Shown piece after piece: positions 41,910 to 49,969 of a stretch of 64,000 nucleotides of DNA (position 1 is its first letter; each line of letters opens with the position of its first letter). A program made the position numbers and the translations under genes. The stretch comes from Piscibacillus sp052246295 (GTDB lineage Bacteria > Bacillota > Bacilli > Bacillales > Alkalibacillaceae): NCBI GenBank assembly GCA_052246295.1, contig JBQQCO010000019.1. One strand, given 5' to 3'. Under the pieces are notes generated by a model. The model saw only the letters and a list, made by a program, of their open reading frames with translations, was not told the origin of the DNA and made no database searches.

Positions 41910-42755
41910 ATGAAGTTGTTATCGTTTAATTATCAAGATACGACTTATTGGGGAGTTTTAAGAGAAGACGGCATTTATTATTCAGATCATCTTATGACGT
42001 ATTTTCCAAATCTACTTTCGGTCATCGAGAATTTCCATCATCTAAGCTTGGGAAATGACTTAAATAAGTTCGTGGAATGCGATGAGGTTGAGATTTTACC
42101 GCCTTATAAGCCCAATAAAAACATTATGTGTATCGGTAAAAACTATCGCGAGCATGCGATGGAGATGACAAATGATCCAAAATCAGTGCCAAAGGACCCT
42201 GTTGTTTTTACCAAATCACCAACGTGCGTGGTTGGTGATGGGAAACCAGTTAAGGCTCATCAAGCTGTTACTGAACAATTGGATTACGAGGGTGAACTTG
42301 CTGTTATAATTGGTAAAAAGGGGATTAATATTGCTGAAGAAGAGGCTTTAGACTATGTTTTCGGGTATACGATTATGAATGATGTTACAGCCCGTGATCT
42401 TCAGAAGAAACACACACAGTTTTTTAAAGGTAAATCATTAGACACATTCGCACCAATTGGGCCTCATATTGTGACTGCTGATGAAATCTCAGATGTTCAA
42501 GGTCTAAATATTCAAACGCGTGTTAACGATGAACTTAGACAAAACGGTAATACAAAAGACATGATTTTCTCAGTCGCAAAGCTGATTGAAGTGCTTTCGC
42601 AAGGTATGACACTTGAGCCTGGTGACATTATTGCCACAGGTACGCCAAGTGGTGTTGGAAAAGGATTTAATCCGCCAAAGTTTTTAAAGTCTAACGACAC
42701 GGTTACAATTATGGTTGAAGGAATTGGAACGCTAAGAAACTTCATCGTGGAATAA
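41910..42755 (+). CDS. Fumarylacetoacetate hydrolase (FAH) family protein
   Basis: Metal-dependent C-C hydrolase/decarboxylase/isomerase of 281 residues. DYEGELAVIIGKKG (near 127-140, metal-binding Glu), the FGYTIMNDVTARDLQ core and the GDIIATGTPSGVG C-terminal motif are present. Members act as acylpyruvases, oxaloacetate decarboxylases or 2-hydroxyhepta-diene-dioate isomerases; the exact activity cannot be read. Same operon as the aldo/keto reductase. Confidence 0.88.
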   Translation: MKLLSFNYQDTTYWGVLREDGIYYSDHLMTYFPNLLSVIENFHHLSLGNDLNKFVECDEVEILPPYKPNKNIMCIGKNYREHAMEMTNDPKSVPKDPVVFTKSPTCVVGDGKPVKAHQAVTEQLDYEGELAVIIGKKGINIAEEEALDYVFGYTIMNDVTARDLQKKHTQFFKGKSLDTFAPIGPHIVTADEISDVQGLNIQTRVNDELRQNGNTKDMIFSVAKLIEVLSQGMTLEPGDIIATGTPSGVGKGFNPPKFLKSNDTVTIMVEGIGTLRNFIVE

Positions 42756-42793
42756 AAGGTAAAATGAAGACAAGTTAATCCTATGAATCTAAT

Positions 42794-42830
42794 AATGCCC
42801 TCTGTCAATTTGACAAAGGGCATTATTATT
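42794..42830 (+). terminator. Rho-independent terminator
   Basis: ATGCCCTCTGTC and TGACAAAGGGCAT pair around AATT, followed by a T-rich stretch. Confidence 0.85.
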
Positions 42831-42857
42831 ACTCATTAACATTATTGTGTAACTATA

Positions 42858-43139
42858 CTAACCTATAACTTTTGTTTTTAATACAATTTGGTCAAGGTGT
42901 TTACGATAATCTGGAGATGATGTTTTATAAGCATAATAGTGGCGATGACATAACCCTAAACTCTTAATATCAAGATCGCAATTTTTAACTGCACATGTAC
43001 GAATTTTTCTTCTAGGTTTATATGTTATATGAACATTACCATGCCTTCTTAATCTAGTGTAATGCATTTCACAAAGTTGTTTAGTTTGGACCTTAATAGG
43101 ATTTGAACAACCTTCTACACAACATTTGTCTTTATTCAT
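42858..43139 (-). CDS. Small double zinc-finger-like protein (93 residues)
   Basis: Two copies of the pattern Cx(4)C-x(9-10)-LCxxHY (CCVEGC.. LCEMHYTRLRRHG, then CAVKNC.. LCHRHYYAY), which is a metal-binding finger common next to HNH endonucleases and in phage-type DNA-binding proteins; very basic. ATG at 43139 is seven bases after AGGAGG. Function unknown; probably binds nucleic acid. Monocistronic; no phage genes are seen around it. Confidence 0.65.
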   Translation of the reverse strand: MNKDKCCVEGCSNPIKVQTKQLCEMHYTRLRRHGNVHITYKPRRKIRTCAVKNCDLDIKSLGLCHRHYYAYKTSSPDYRKHLDQIVLKTKVIG

Positions 43140-43232
43140 CATTCACCCTCCTAGTGTTTAGTGCTGATATCAACCGATTTGAGTTTCATTTGGCAAACCT
43201 AACGCATCATAAAACCTTACTTATAAATGAAT

Positions 43233-43595
43233 CTAAGTTGAAGTAATAGTTTTTCTTAAAACTAGATCTAATTGTTCAAAGTATGGTTTAATAATGAATC
43301 CTTTGGCGCCTATCTGATTGGCTTCTTCAATATTATTATGTGTTGCCATAGAAGAACACATAATAATATTGGCATGGGAGTCATAATCTAAAATCTCCCT
43401 TAATGCCGTTAAGCCATCAACTTTAGGCATGGTGATATCTAAACACACAAGGGTTGGATGTCTTTGTTTGTACAAGTCAATTGCTTCTTGTCCATCAGAA
43501 GCTTCTACTATCACTTGATACCCACGTGCTTGAATAAATCGCTTTAACCACTTTCGCATAAACTTAGAGTCATCTGCAATCATAACAGTTACCAT
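43233..43595 (-). CDS. CheY-like single-domain response regulator
   Basis: Receiver domain only, 120 residues. Acidic pocket Asp8/Asp9, phosphorylation site Asp53 (CLDITMP), Ser81/82 and Lys103 (IIKPY). No output domain, so it works by protein contact as CheY or Spo0F do. Its ATG overlaps the stop codon of a 30-codon leader peptide (ATGGTAA), which is itself behind a c-di-GMP riboswitch. The ribosome site GAGGAG lies inside a 7-bp hairpin (43599-43615). Translation therefore looks coupled to that of the leader. The kinase is not in the window. Confidence 0.88.
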   Translation of the reverse strand: MVTVMIADDSKFMRKWLKRFIQARGYQVIVEASDGQEAIDLYKQRHPTLVCLDITMPKVDGLTALREILDYDSHANIIMCSSMATHNNIEEANQIGAKGFIIKPYFEQLDLVLRKTITST

Positions 43596-43681
43596 AATAA
43601 TGAGGACTCCTCATTAAAGGTACCCTTAAAACATGACTCCAAATTCAATGTTGAAAATAACTCAACTTGAATGGAATTCAT
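43589..43681 (-). CDS. Leader peptide, 30 residues, coupled to the response regulator
   Basis: Short ORF beginning MNSIQVELFSTLNL, ending SSLLW, with a strong AAGGAGGA at 43695-43688 and seven-base spacing. The stop TAA overlaps the response-regulator start by seven bases. Translating it would melt the hairpin at 43599-43615 that hides the downstream ribosome site. The peptide resembles no family I know; it may simply be a coupling device. Too short for ordinary gene callers. Confidence 0.65.
   Translation of the reverse strand: MNSIQVELFSTLNLESCFKGTFNEESSLLW
43599..43615 (-). promoter_or_regulatory. Hairpin sequestering the response-regulator ribosome site
   Basis: On the minus strand AATGAGG-AGT-CCTCATT folds as a 7-bp stem with a three-base loop; GAGGAG within it is the only ribosome site for the receiver gene. 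It lies inside the leader ORF. Confidence 0.6.
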
Positions 43682-43696
43682 TTGATATCCTCCTTC

Positions 43697-43780
43697 GGCG
43701 ACTAGGCTACCATGACGTTTAGTTATAACGTTTTAGGCCCTTAGTTTTGCGTCCTTACCTTTCGATAAGTTTGCCATTAT
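43697..43780 (-). ncRNA. c-di-GMP-I riboswitch (GEMM-I), second copy
   Basis: Minus strand: GGCAAAC, CTTATC-GAAA-GGTAAG hairpin, GGACGCAAAAC, GGGCCTAA, a variable arm (AACGT / ACGTC) and a closing GGT..GCC element ending three bases before AAGGAGG. All invariant parts match the class, and the G before CAAA indicates c-di-GMP. It controls the leader peptide and the CheY-like gene, most likely by ribosome access. The remaining part of the 43596-44006 gap holds two inverted repeats (GTGAAAA-C-TTTTCAC at 43870-43884; TAGGC/GCCTA at 43888-43907) of unknown role. Confidence 0.92.
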
Positions 43781-44006
43781 CGGTTGGAATAAAATATAGA
43801 ACTATTTTACCATATAACTATTCAGATAGCACCATCTGATCATCGAATAAAGTTTAATCTAGCATTGATGTGAAAACTTTTCACGAACTAGGCTACACTA
43901 CGCCTACCTATTAAACTATTTAATCTATAAATTTTTGTTATAAGTGTTTAATAGTTTAAAAGATTGGACATAACTAGAATCAACTCATTAAAGGGAGGGT
44001 TTATAG

Positions 44007-45071
44007 ATGAAGTTATATACGAAAGTTTTGCTGGTGCTCAGTCTAGTATTGATATTTTCTATGTCACTGACGGTTCAAGCGGACGAAGCTCCAATATATG
44101 AAGTTACAGCAGATTATTTGAATGTGAGAGAGGAGCCTTCATTAGAAGGACGTATTGTTGCTGTATTGGAGAAAGGTGATCAAGTAAGAGTTTTTGATGA
44201 AAATGATGGTTGGGTAAAAACGTATTACAATGAAGAGGAAGTATGGATTTCGACAGCGTATTTGAAGGAAGTAAAAGAAGATGTAGAGGTTAATGAAGAT
44301 ACTGAAAAGGTTAAGGTAAACGTTGAGAACGCACATATTCGATCAGGTTCAAGTGTGGAACATTCTGTTGTTGGCTATGCTCAGTTTGGAGATACTTTTT
44401 ATTTACTAGATTCTGAGAATGATTGGCATAAGATTAAGTTAGAAGATGAAAAAGTAGATGCAGGATGGATTGCTAGTTTTTTAACGGAACGAGTTGACGA
44501 AGAGGAAGTAAGTGAGGAAGAGGTTGAACAATTAGTTGAGGGTGCTTTTGATAATATAGAAGTTGTACTAGACATTGGGCATGGTGGAAAAGATGGAGGT
44601 GCTGTTAGTGGCGGTATTCTTGAAAAAGACTTACTACTTGATACCGGACTAGCAGTGGCTGAAAAGTTAGAAGAAGCAGGGATCTCAGTCACATTGACAA
44701 GGGACGAGGACCAATACGTATCGTTAGATGATCGCGTGGAAATTAGTCGGAAACAAGACCCAGATGTGTTCATTAGCTTGCATTATGACTCTTACCATGA
44801 TTCTTCAGTCAATGGTACAACTGTGTTCTATCATCAAGATAAGGAATTAGCTGAGTCATTTAAAAATGCTATGAGTGAGCATACTTCGCTAAAAAGTCGT
44901 GATTCAAAAAAGGCGCTTTACAAAGTGCTGACAAATAACCAAGCACCATCGGTATTAATGGAATTAGGTTTTGTCACAAATGCTAATGACTTATCAATCA
45001 TTCAAACAGAAGAGTATTATGATCAAGTTGCTGAAGCAATCAAGCACGGATTGATGGATTATTTTGAGTAG
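44007..45071 (+). CDS. N-acetylmuramoyl-L-alanine amidase with two SH3b domains
   Basis: Secreted wall hydrolase of 354 residues. Signal peptide to about residue 25. Two bacterial SH3 wall-binding domains (about 28-90, with YLNVREEPS, and 98-165, with HIRSGSS). An acidic linker leads to an Amidase_3 domain (about 185-354) with zinc ligands His in DIGHGG, Glu in LEKDL, His in SLHYDSY and catalytic Glu in LMELGF. Cleaves the bond between muramic acid and L-alanine. AAAGGGAGGG precedes the ATG. Confidence 0.92.
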   Translation: MKLYTKVLLVLSLVLIFSMSLTVQADEAPIYEVTADYLNVREEPSLEGRIVAVLEKGDQVRVFDENDGWVKTYYNEEEVWISTAYLKEVKEDVEVNEDTEKVKVNVENAHIRSGSSVEHSVVGYAQFGDTFYLLDSENDWHKIKLEDEKVDAGWIASFLTERVDEEEVSEEEVEQLVEGAFDNIEVVLDIGHGGKDGGAVSGGILEKDLLLDTGLAVAEKLEEAGISVTLTRDEDQYVSLDDRVEISRKQDPDVFISLHYDSYHDSSVNGTTVFYHQDKELAESFKNAMSEHTSLKSRDSKKALYKVLTNNQAPSVLMELGFVTNANDLSIIQTEEYYDQVAEAIKHGLMDYFE

Positions 45072-45081
45072 ATTAAGGGCA

Positions 45082-45270
45082 TTACACGAAAACTTTGTTG
45101 CTCTAGAGCGACAGTAGGGATTGTTTCATGAACAATTGAAGGTATTATAGCGAAACTTATACTAACTTCAAGTGCACACGACCTAGTTTCATGTGCACTT
45201 GAAATCATTTTACGTACAATTGACAGGATTACACGTGCACATAATGTGATTTCAACGACATTTGCGTAAA
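45082..45270. repeat. 21-bp tandem array F (core TTTCANG)
   Basis: Nine units at exact 21-bp steps from 45082: 45082, 45103, 45124, 45145, 45166, 45187, 45208, 45229 and 45250. Best units: TTTCATGAACAATTGA, CTTCAAGTGCACACGA, TTTCATGTGCACTTGA, TTTTACGTACAATTGA, TTACACGTGCACATAA. Core sequence differs from the other arrays but the period is the same. It lies between the convergent amidase and gluconokinase genes. Confidence 0.82.
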
Positions 45271-45292
45271 ATATGGAGCCATACAATATGGA

Positions 45293-45343
45293 AAAAGCTG
45301 AATATTAGGTGTTAGATCACACCCAACATTCAGCTTTTTTTAT
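45293..45343. terminator. Bidirectional terminator
   Basis: AAAGCTGAAT..GGTGT pairs with ACACC..ATTCAGCTTT with small bulges and a seven-T run; it separates the amidase and gluconokinase genes. Confidence 0.8.
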
Positions 45344-46807
45344 TTAATTTAACTTCCTAAACGTCTCTTTTAGTTGATCATACAATCCTTGATAAATATC
45401 AAATTGTTCTTGATAAATTTCGTGGTTCGTCATGTAAGGTTCGATTTCGGCTTTCATCGGAATCGAATTTTTTATATCTTCTAACTTATAGCCCTTCACG
45501 GCACCTAAAGCGAGCCAAGCAGCTCCCCAGGCTGAGCTCTGATGACTTTCAGGAACTTTTACAGGTTTTCCAAACGTATCGGCTAACATCTGTAACCATA
45601 GACTTGAACGGGCAAAGCCACCACTTGCGAACAATGTCTTATGATGATTGCCTAATCGCTCTAAAACATGGCCTATATGATAAATAGAAAAGATGACACC
45701 TTCCATACTAGCGCGAATTAAGTGCTCTTTATTATGCTGTGGTTGTAAGCCAATGTAACTTCCTTTAGCTTGTGCATCCCAGAATGGGGCACGTTCGCCG
45801 TTTAAGTAAGGTAAGAATATAAGCTTGTCAGAACCTGGCGCTGCTGACTCGGCTAACCGGTTCATTTCATCCATTGAGTATTGGTGATGTTCACTTGAAA
45901 TTAGATCTTGAACCCATTTTAGAACGATGCCTCCGTTATTTGTCGGCCCGCCTGTAATCCATGAATCATCGGTGAATGAATACGAGAAAATCTCTTGTTT
46001 TGAATCAATAAGTGGTTCACTTGAAAACTGACGAATAGCACCACTCGTTCCAATGGTGATGGCTGTCTCACCTGGATTGATTGCTCCAATCCCAAGGTTG
46101 GCTAATGGTCCATCACTACCTGCTAGTACTACTGGTGTTTGTTGATTTATGCCCATTTGTTCGGCAATTTCTGATTTCATATTTGTTAGTTTTGTAAAAG
46201 GTGAAACAGGTTCAAATAACTGCTCTTTTGATATATGAGCTTCAACCAATGCTTGTGGGTCCCATTTTAAGTCATGAATATTGAACAGTCCTGTTGCGGC
46301 TGCCATTGAGTAGTCGACGACTTTTTCACCAAACCAGCGATAAACTAAATATTCTTTGACCGAGACGAAGTAATTCGCTTGATGAAAATAATCAATTTTA
46401 TGATTGCCCATCCATTTTAGTTTAGCTAGTGGGCTCATCGGATGAAGTGGTGTTCCCGTATTTAAGTATACGGTTGACGAAATCTCAGAAGCTTCTTCTG
46501 TACTTCTTTTATCCGCCCAGATAATCGCATTTGATAAAGCATTACCTTCCTGATCAATAGCGATTAAGGAGTGCATAGCTGTAGAAAAACCAATCCCAAA
46601 CAATTCTCCTGAATGACCTTGTATCGCTTGTCTAATAGCTGTTATTGTCGCTTCTTCGATTTGTCTTGGATCTTGCTCGGCCCAGCCTGACTCAGGGTGA
46701 ATGATGGGATAAGGTTGTTCGTTCTCCGCTAACACTTTCCCGTCTAAGTTAAACAAAACTGCTTTGGCACTGGTTGTTCCGATGTCTAAACCTAGTATGC
46801 TTGTCAT
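45344..46807 (-). CDS. gntK: Gluconokinase (FGGY family)
   Basis: Phosphorylates gluconate (or a related aldonate) to 6-phosphogluconate; cytosolic, 487 residues. FGGY N-terminal ATP motif GLDIGTTSAKA (near 6-16), middle AGSDGPLANLG, the ITIGTSGAIR phosphate loop near 255 and the C-terminal ASGGFARSSLWLQMLAD signature near 395. ATG at 46807 eight bases after AAAGGA. The next upstream gene on the same strand encodes a RpiR-type regulator, 13 bases away, as in gnt operons. Xylulokinase is the alternative, but the context favours gluconate. Confidence 0.88.
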   Translation of the reverse strand: MTSILGLDIGTTSAKAVLFNLDGKVLAENEQPYPIIHPESGWAEQDPRQIEEATITAIRQAIQGHSGELFGIGFSTAMHSLIAIDQEGNALSNAIIWADKRSTEEASEISSTVYLNTGTPLHPMSPLAKLKWMGNHKIDYFHQANYFVSVKEYLVYRWFGEKVVDYSMAAATGLFNIHDLKWDPQALVEAHISKEQLFEPVSPFTKLTNMKSEIAEQMGINQQTPVVLAGSDGPLANLGIGAINPGETAITIGTSGAIRQFSSEPLIDSKQEIFSYSFTDDSWITGGPTNNGGIVLKWVQDLISSEHHQYSMDEMNRLAESAAPGSDKLIFLPYLNGERAPFWDAQAKGSYIGLQPQHNKEHLIRASMEGVIFSIYHIGHVLERLGNHHKTLFASGGFARSSLWLQMLADTFGKPVKVPESHQSSAWGAAWLALGAVKGYKLEDIKNSIPMKAEIEPYMTNHEIYQEQFDIYQGLYDQLKETFRKLN

Positions 46808-46819
46808 TCTTAACATCCT

Positions 46820-47677
46820 TTACAAACGTTTTTTCGAAATTGCTTGTCTCATGCGGTTAACAGCAGCAGTGGAATCGGCTGATGTTTTAATATGATAATT
46901 CACATATAACGCGTCAATAATACTTAATTCTGCGATTCTTGAAGCTAGTGCCTCCGTGCGATACTCTGTTTCTTCAGATACTGTATATAATGATAGGTCA
47001 ACAGCTTCAGATAATGGTGATTTCGCAAAGTTGGTGATCGCTACAGTAAACACTCCGCGTTCTCTAGCCAATTCAACCACATCTAAAATGTCAATGTTGG
47101 CACCTGTATGGGATATGAAAAAAGCGATGTTATTTTCCGTAAGTTGAGATGTTGCCATCAGTTGTAAGTGGGTGTCACAGTATGCATGTGCATTGACGCC
47201 AAGGCGTAGAAACTTATGCTGTGCATCCTGTGCAACGATTCCAGAGCCTCCATTACCAAAGAAGTAGACTCCGTTTGACTTTACTAATTGTTCCACCACT
47301 TGATCAATTATTTCCCCGTTTTGAATTTCTTTAGATCGTTCAATTGCTTGGATATTAGATTGAAAAACTTTTTCCGTAATCTCAATGGCGGAATCATCTT
47401 CACTAATCTCTTCATGAATATCTTCAATTGGTGCTACAACCTCAGCAGCTAAAGCTATTTTTAATGCCTGATAACCTTTAAAACCAAGTCTTCTACAGAA
47501 ACGAAAGACCGTGGCTTCCGCAATGCCTAAATCATCTGCTACTTGGTTAATCGTTGTATGGATAATTAGCTGTGGATTACGCAAAATATATGTAGCTATT
47601 TGTTTTTCTTTTTCACTAAATTGAGTCATGGACCCTCTAATACGGTTGAGTACGTGTTTTTGTGTTGTCTCTTCCAT
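46820..47677 (-). CDS. RpiR family transcriptional regulator (gluconate)
   Basis: Regulator of 285 residues: N-terminal RpiR helix-turn-helix (about 1-77, with VADDLGIAEATVFRFCRRLG) and a SIS sugar-phosphate isomerase domain (about 120-250, with FFGNGGSG and FFISHTG). It probably senses 6-phosphogluconate or a keto-acid phosphate. Divergent from gnd and the TRAP transporter. Palindromic TGAAA..TTCA sites in the intergenic space are its likely operators. Confidence 0.9.
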   Translation of the reverse strand: MEETTQKHVLNRIRGSMTQFSEKEKQIATYILRNPQLIIHTTINQVADDLGIAEATVFRFCRRLGFKGYQALKIALAAEVVAPIEDIHEEISEDDSAIEITEKVFQSNIQAIERSKEIQNGEIIDQVVEQLVKSNGVYFFGNGGSGIVAQDAQHKFLRLGVNAHAYCDTHLQLMATSQLTENNIAFFISHTGANIDILDVVELARERGVFTVAITNFAKSPLSEAVDLSLYTVSEETEYRTEALASRIAELSIIDALYVNYHIKTSADSTAAVNRMRQAISKKRL

Positions 47678-47724
47678 GGCAAACCCTCCGACCTATAACT
47701 TTACTACTATAATAATAGACTAAA

Positions 47725-47738
47725 TGAAAAAAAATTCA
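47725..47738. promoter_or_regulatory. Candidate RpiR operator 1
   Basis: TGAAAAAAAATTCA, palindromic TGAA/TTCA ends, in the divergent gntK-gnd intergenic region. A similar TGAAAAAAAATTTA lies at 47756-47769. Confidence 0.5.
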
Positions 47739-47779
47739 AATTGAAGAGGGAATTATGAAAAAAAATTTAAAAAAACATA

Positions 47780-47807
47780 TTGATGTCAGAAAAATTTATT
47801 GTATAAT
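47780..47807 (+). promoter_or_regulatory. Sigma-A promoter before gnd
   Basis: TTGATG (47780-47785) and TATAAT (47802-47807) with 16 bp spacing, 62 bp before the gene. Confidence 0.65.
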
Positions 47808-47813
47808 CAAAGT

Positions 47814-47830
47814 TGAGAAAAAAATTTTCA
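47814..47830. promoter_or_regulatory. Candidate RpiR operator 2
   Basis: TGAGAAAAAAATTTTCA, palindromic GAAAA/TTTTC core, directly after the gnd -10 box, a position suited to repression. Confidence 0.55.
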
Positions 47831-47868
47831 TAACTTTTCTAATCATGAATTAAGAAAGGAGTTACCAA

Positions 47869-48765
47869 ATGCAAGTTGGATTAATTGGTCTTGGGAAAAT
47901 GGGATATAACTTAGCATTAAATCTCATGGACCATGGACATCAAGTAGTAGCAAACGACGTAAACAAAGACCAAGTCCAGAGCATCGCTGAAGCTGGCGCT
48001 CAACCAGCTGACAGTTTGGACGAACTGGTAAGCCAGTTAGAGAAACCTAGAACCGTTTGGGTCATGGTGCCTGCTGGGGAAATTACAGATCAAGTAATCG
48101 ACCAGTTAAAGAATGTTTTAGATGAGGGTGACCGAGTGATAGATGGTGGTAACTCCAACTACAAGGATAGCCTTCGTCATACAGAATCACTACAAGAAAA
48201 AGGAATTTACTTTTTCGATGTAGGCACAAGTGGTGGGACTGAAGGTGCTCGTCATGGTGGAAACTACATGATTGGTGGGGACCAAGAGCAGTTTAAACAA
48301 ATCGAGCCGATCTTCAAAGACACTGCAGTTGAAAACGGTTACCTGTACACAGGTCGTAATGGAAGTGGACATTTCTTGAAAATGGTTCACAACGGAATTG
48401 AGTACGGCATGATGCAAGCGATTGCCGAAGGGTTTGAAATCCTTGAAAAAAGTCCATTTGATTATGACTATGAAGCGGTATCTAAAGTATGGAACAATGG
48501 TTCTGTCATCCGTTCATGGTTAATTGAATTAATGGAACATGCATTCTCTAAGGATGCTAGCCTTGAATCAATCAGAGGTGTGATGAACTCTTCTGGTGAA
48601 GGTAAATGGACTGTTGAAAGTGCCATTGAATTCGAAATGGCTGCTCCAGTGATTGCGATGTCACTTATGATGCGTTATCGCTCTCAAGAAGATGACACGT
48701 TCTCTGGAAAAGTTGTGGCAGCTTTACGTAATGAATTTGGTGGACATGCTGTTGTTAAAAAATAA
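47869..48765 (+). CDS. gnd: 6-phosphogluconate dehydrogenase, decarboxylating (short form)
   Basis: Oxidises 6-phosphogluconate to ribulose 5-phosphate and CO2. 298 residues, the short NAD-preferring form rather than the about 470-residue one. Rossmann loop GLIGLGKMGYNLA (near 4-16), catalytic segment GNGSGHFLKMVHNGIEYG (near 162-179, Lys and Asn), and the WNNGSVIRSWL segment near 206. AGAAAGGAG precedes the ATG. With gntK upstream it completes gluconate use via the pentose phosphate route; rpiA in the other cluster takes the next step. Confidence 0.92.
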   Translation: MQVGLIGLGKMGYNLALNLMDHGHQVVANDVNKDQVQSIAEAGAQPADSLDELVSQLEKPRTVWVMVPAGEITDQVIDQLKNVLDEGDRVIDGGNSNYKDSLRHTESLQEKGIYFFDVGTSGGTEGARHGGNYMIGGDQEQFKQIEPIFKDTAVENGYLYTGRNGSGHFLKMVHNGIEYGMMQAIAEGFEILEKSPFDYDYEAVSKVWNNGSVIRSWLIELMEHAFSKDASLESIRGVMNSSGEGKWTVESAIEFEMAAPVIAMSLMMRYRSQEDDTFSGKVVAALRNEFGGHAVVKK

Positions 48766-48798
48766 TGCAATTATAAATTTTAAAAGGGGTTGTATAAA

Positions 48799-49857
48799 GT
48801 GAAAAAGTTAATGACTTTATTTGCTTTATCACTACTAGCGTTCGTTTTAGTCGCTTGTGGTGGTGGAGACAGTAACGAAACAGAACAGAATGGTGAAAAT
48901 GAAAGCGCTTCAGAGTCTGAAGGTGGCGAAAAAGTAATTCGTGCTGGTATTGGTCTAAACCAAAACCACCCACAGTATAAAGGTTTACTTAAGTTCAAAG
49001 AGATTGTTGAAGAAGAAACTGGCGGTGAAATCACAGTTGAAACTTACCATAGTGGTCAGCTAGGTGACGACCGTACGATGACAGAAGCTTTACAATTAGG
49101 TACTCAGGAAGTAACAATTCCTTCTACAGCACCGATTGCAAACTTCGTACCTGAGTTCAGCGTATTTGATATTCCGTTCCTTTTACCAAGTGAAGAGGTT
49201 GCAGATGAAGTATTAGCTGGTGACGTTGCACAAGATTTACTAGCTAAGCTAGAAGAAAAAGATTTAGTTGGTTTATCTTATTGGGAAAACGGATTCCGTG
49301 ACTTAACGAACAGTGAGCGTCCTGTTGAAACATTAGAAGACTTTGATGGATTAAAGATCCGTACAATGGAAAATGACCTACACTTAGAAGCGTTCAAAGC
49401 TTTAGGTGCAAACCCAACACCAATGGCATTCACTGAGTTATTCACTGCAATGCAACAAGGTACAGTTGATGGTCAGGAAAACCCATATGCAACAATTTAT
49501 TTAGAAAACTTCTATGAAGTACAAGATTACGTGTCAGACACGCATCACGTATATAGCCCATTCGTATTCTTAATGAGCAAACAGTTCTATGATGGTCTAA
49601 CTGAAGAGCAACAAGAAATCGTTCGTTCTGCAGCTGAAGAAGCTGGAGAGCACCAAATCAAGTTAAACCGTGAAGCAAACGCTGAGTACCTTCAAAACTT
49701 ACAAGATGAGGGCATGGAATTCTCTGAAATTAGCGATGAAGAGCGTCAAAAAATGGTTGATACAGTACAACCAGTTATCGAAGACTTCAAGGATGATATT
49801 GGTCCAGAAGTTGTAGACGGTATCATGGAAGCTGTTGAAAACGCTCAAGGTGAATAA
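48799..49857 (+). CDS. dctP: TRAP transporter substrate-binding protein (DctP)
   Basis: Lipid-anchored binding protein of 352 residues: signal peptide ending in the lipobox LVAC, acidic linker, then a DctP fold with the family Arg (LKIRTMEN near 183) and TAMQQGTVDGQENP near 219-232. GTG start nine bases after AAAAGGGG. In the sugar-acid operon it probably binds gluconate, galactonate or a similar acid. A terminator-like hairpin after it keeps its level above that of the membrane subunits. Confidence 0.92.
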   Translation: MKKLMTLFALSLLAFVLVACGGGDSNETEQNGENESASESEGGEKVIRAGIGLNQNHPQYKGLLKFKEIVEEETGGEITVETYHSGQLGDDRTMTEALQLGTQEVTIPSTAPIANFVPEFSVFDIPFLLPSEEVADEVLAGDVAQDLLAKLEEKDLVGLSYWENGFRDLTNSERPVETLEDFDGLKIRTMENDLHLEAFKALGANPTPMAFTELFTAMQQGTVDGQENPYATIYLENFYEVQDYVSDTHHVYSPFVFLMSKQFYDGLTEEQQEIVRSAAEEAGEHQIKLNREANAEYLQNLQDEGMEFSEISDEERQKMVDTVQPVIEDFKDDIGPEVVDGIMEAVENAQGE

Positions 49858-49877
49858 TAAATTATAGGCCCCCACCT

Positions 49878-49914
49878 AAACTCTTGCTGCCCAAATGGGT
49901 GGCAAGAGTTTTGC
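49878..49914 (+). terminator. Intercistronic hairpin after dctP
   Basis: ACTCTTGC and GCAAGAGT stem with inner CCCA/TGGG and a trailing TTTT; located between the binding-protein gene and dctQ. Confidence 0.8.
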
Positions 49915-49969
49915 CTTATTATAAAAACATTAAATAATTGGGGAAATCGGTAAGCATTGAGGTGAAGAC

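Noticed and set aside
42858..43139. Phage or HNH endonuclease remnant
   Set aside because: The finger motif is suggestive, but there is no HNH motif and no phage gene nearby.
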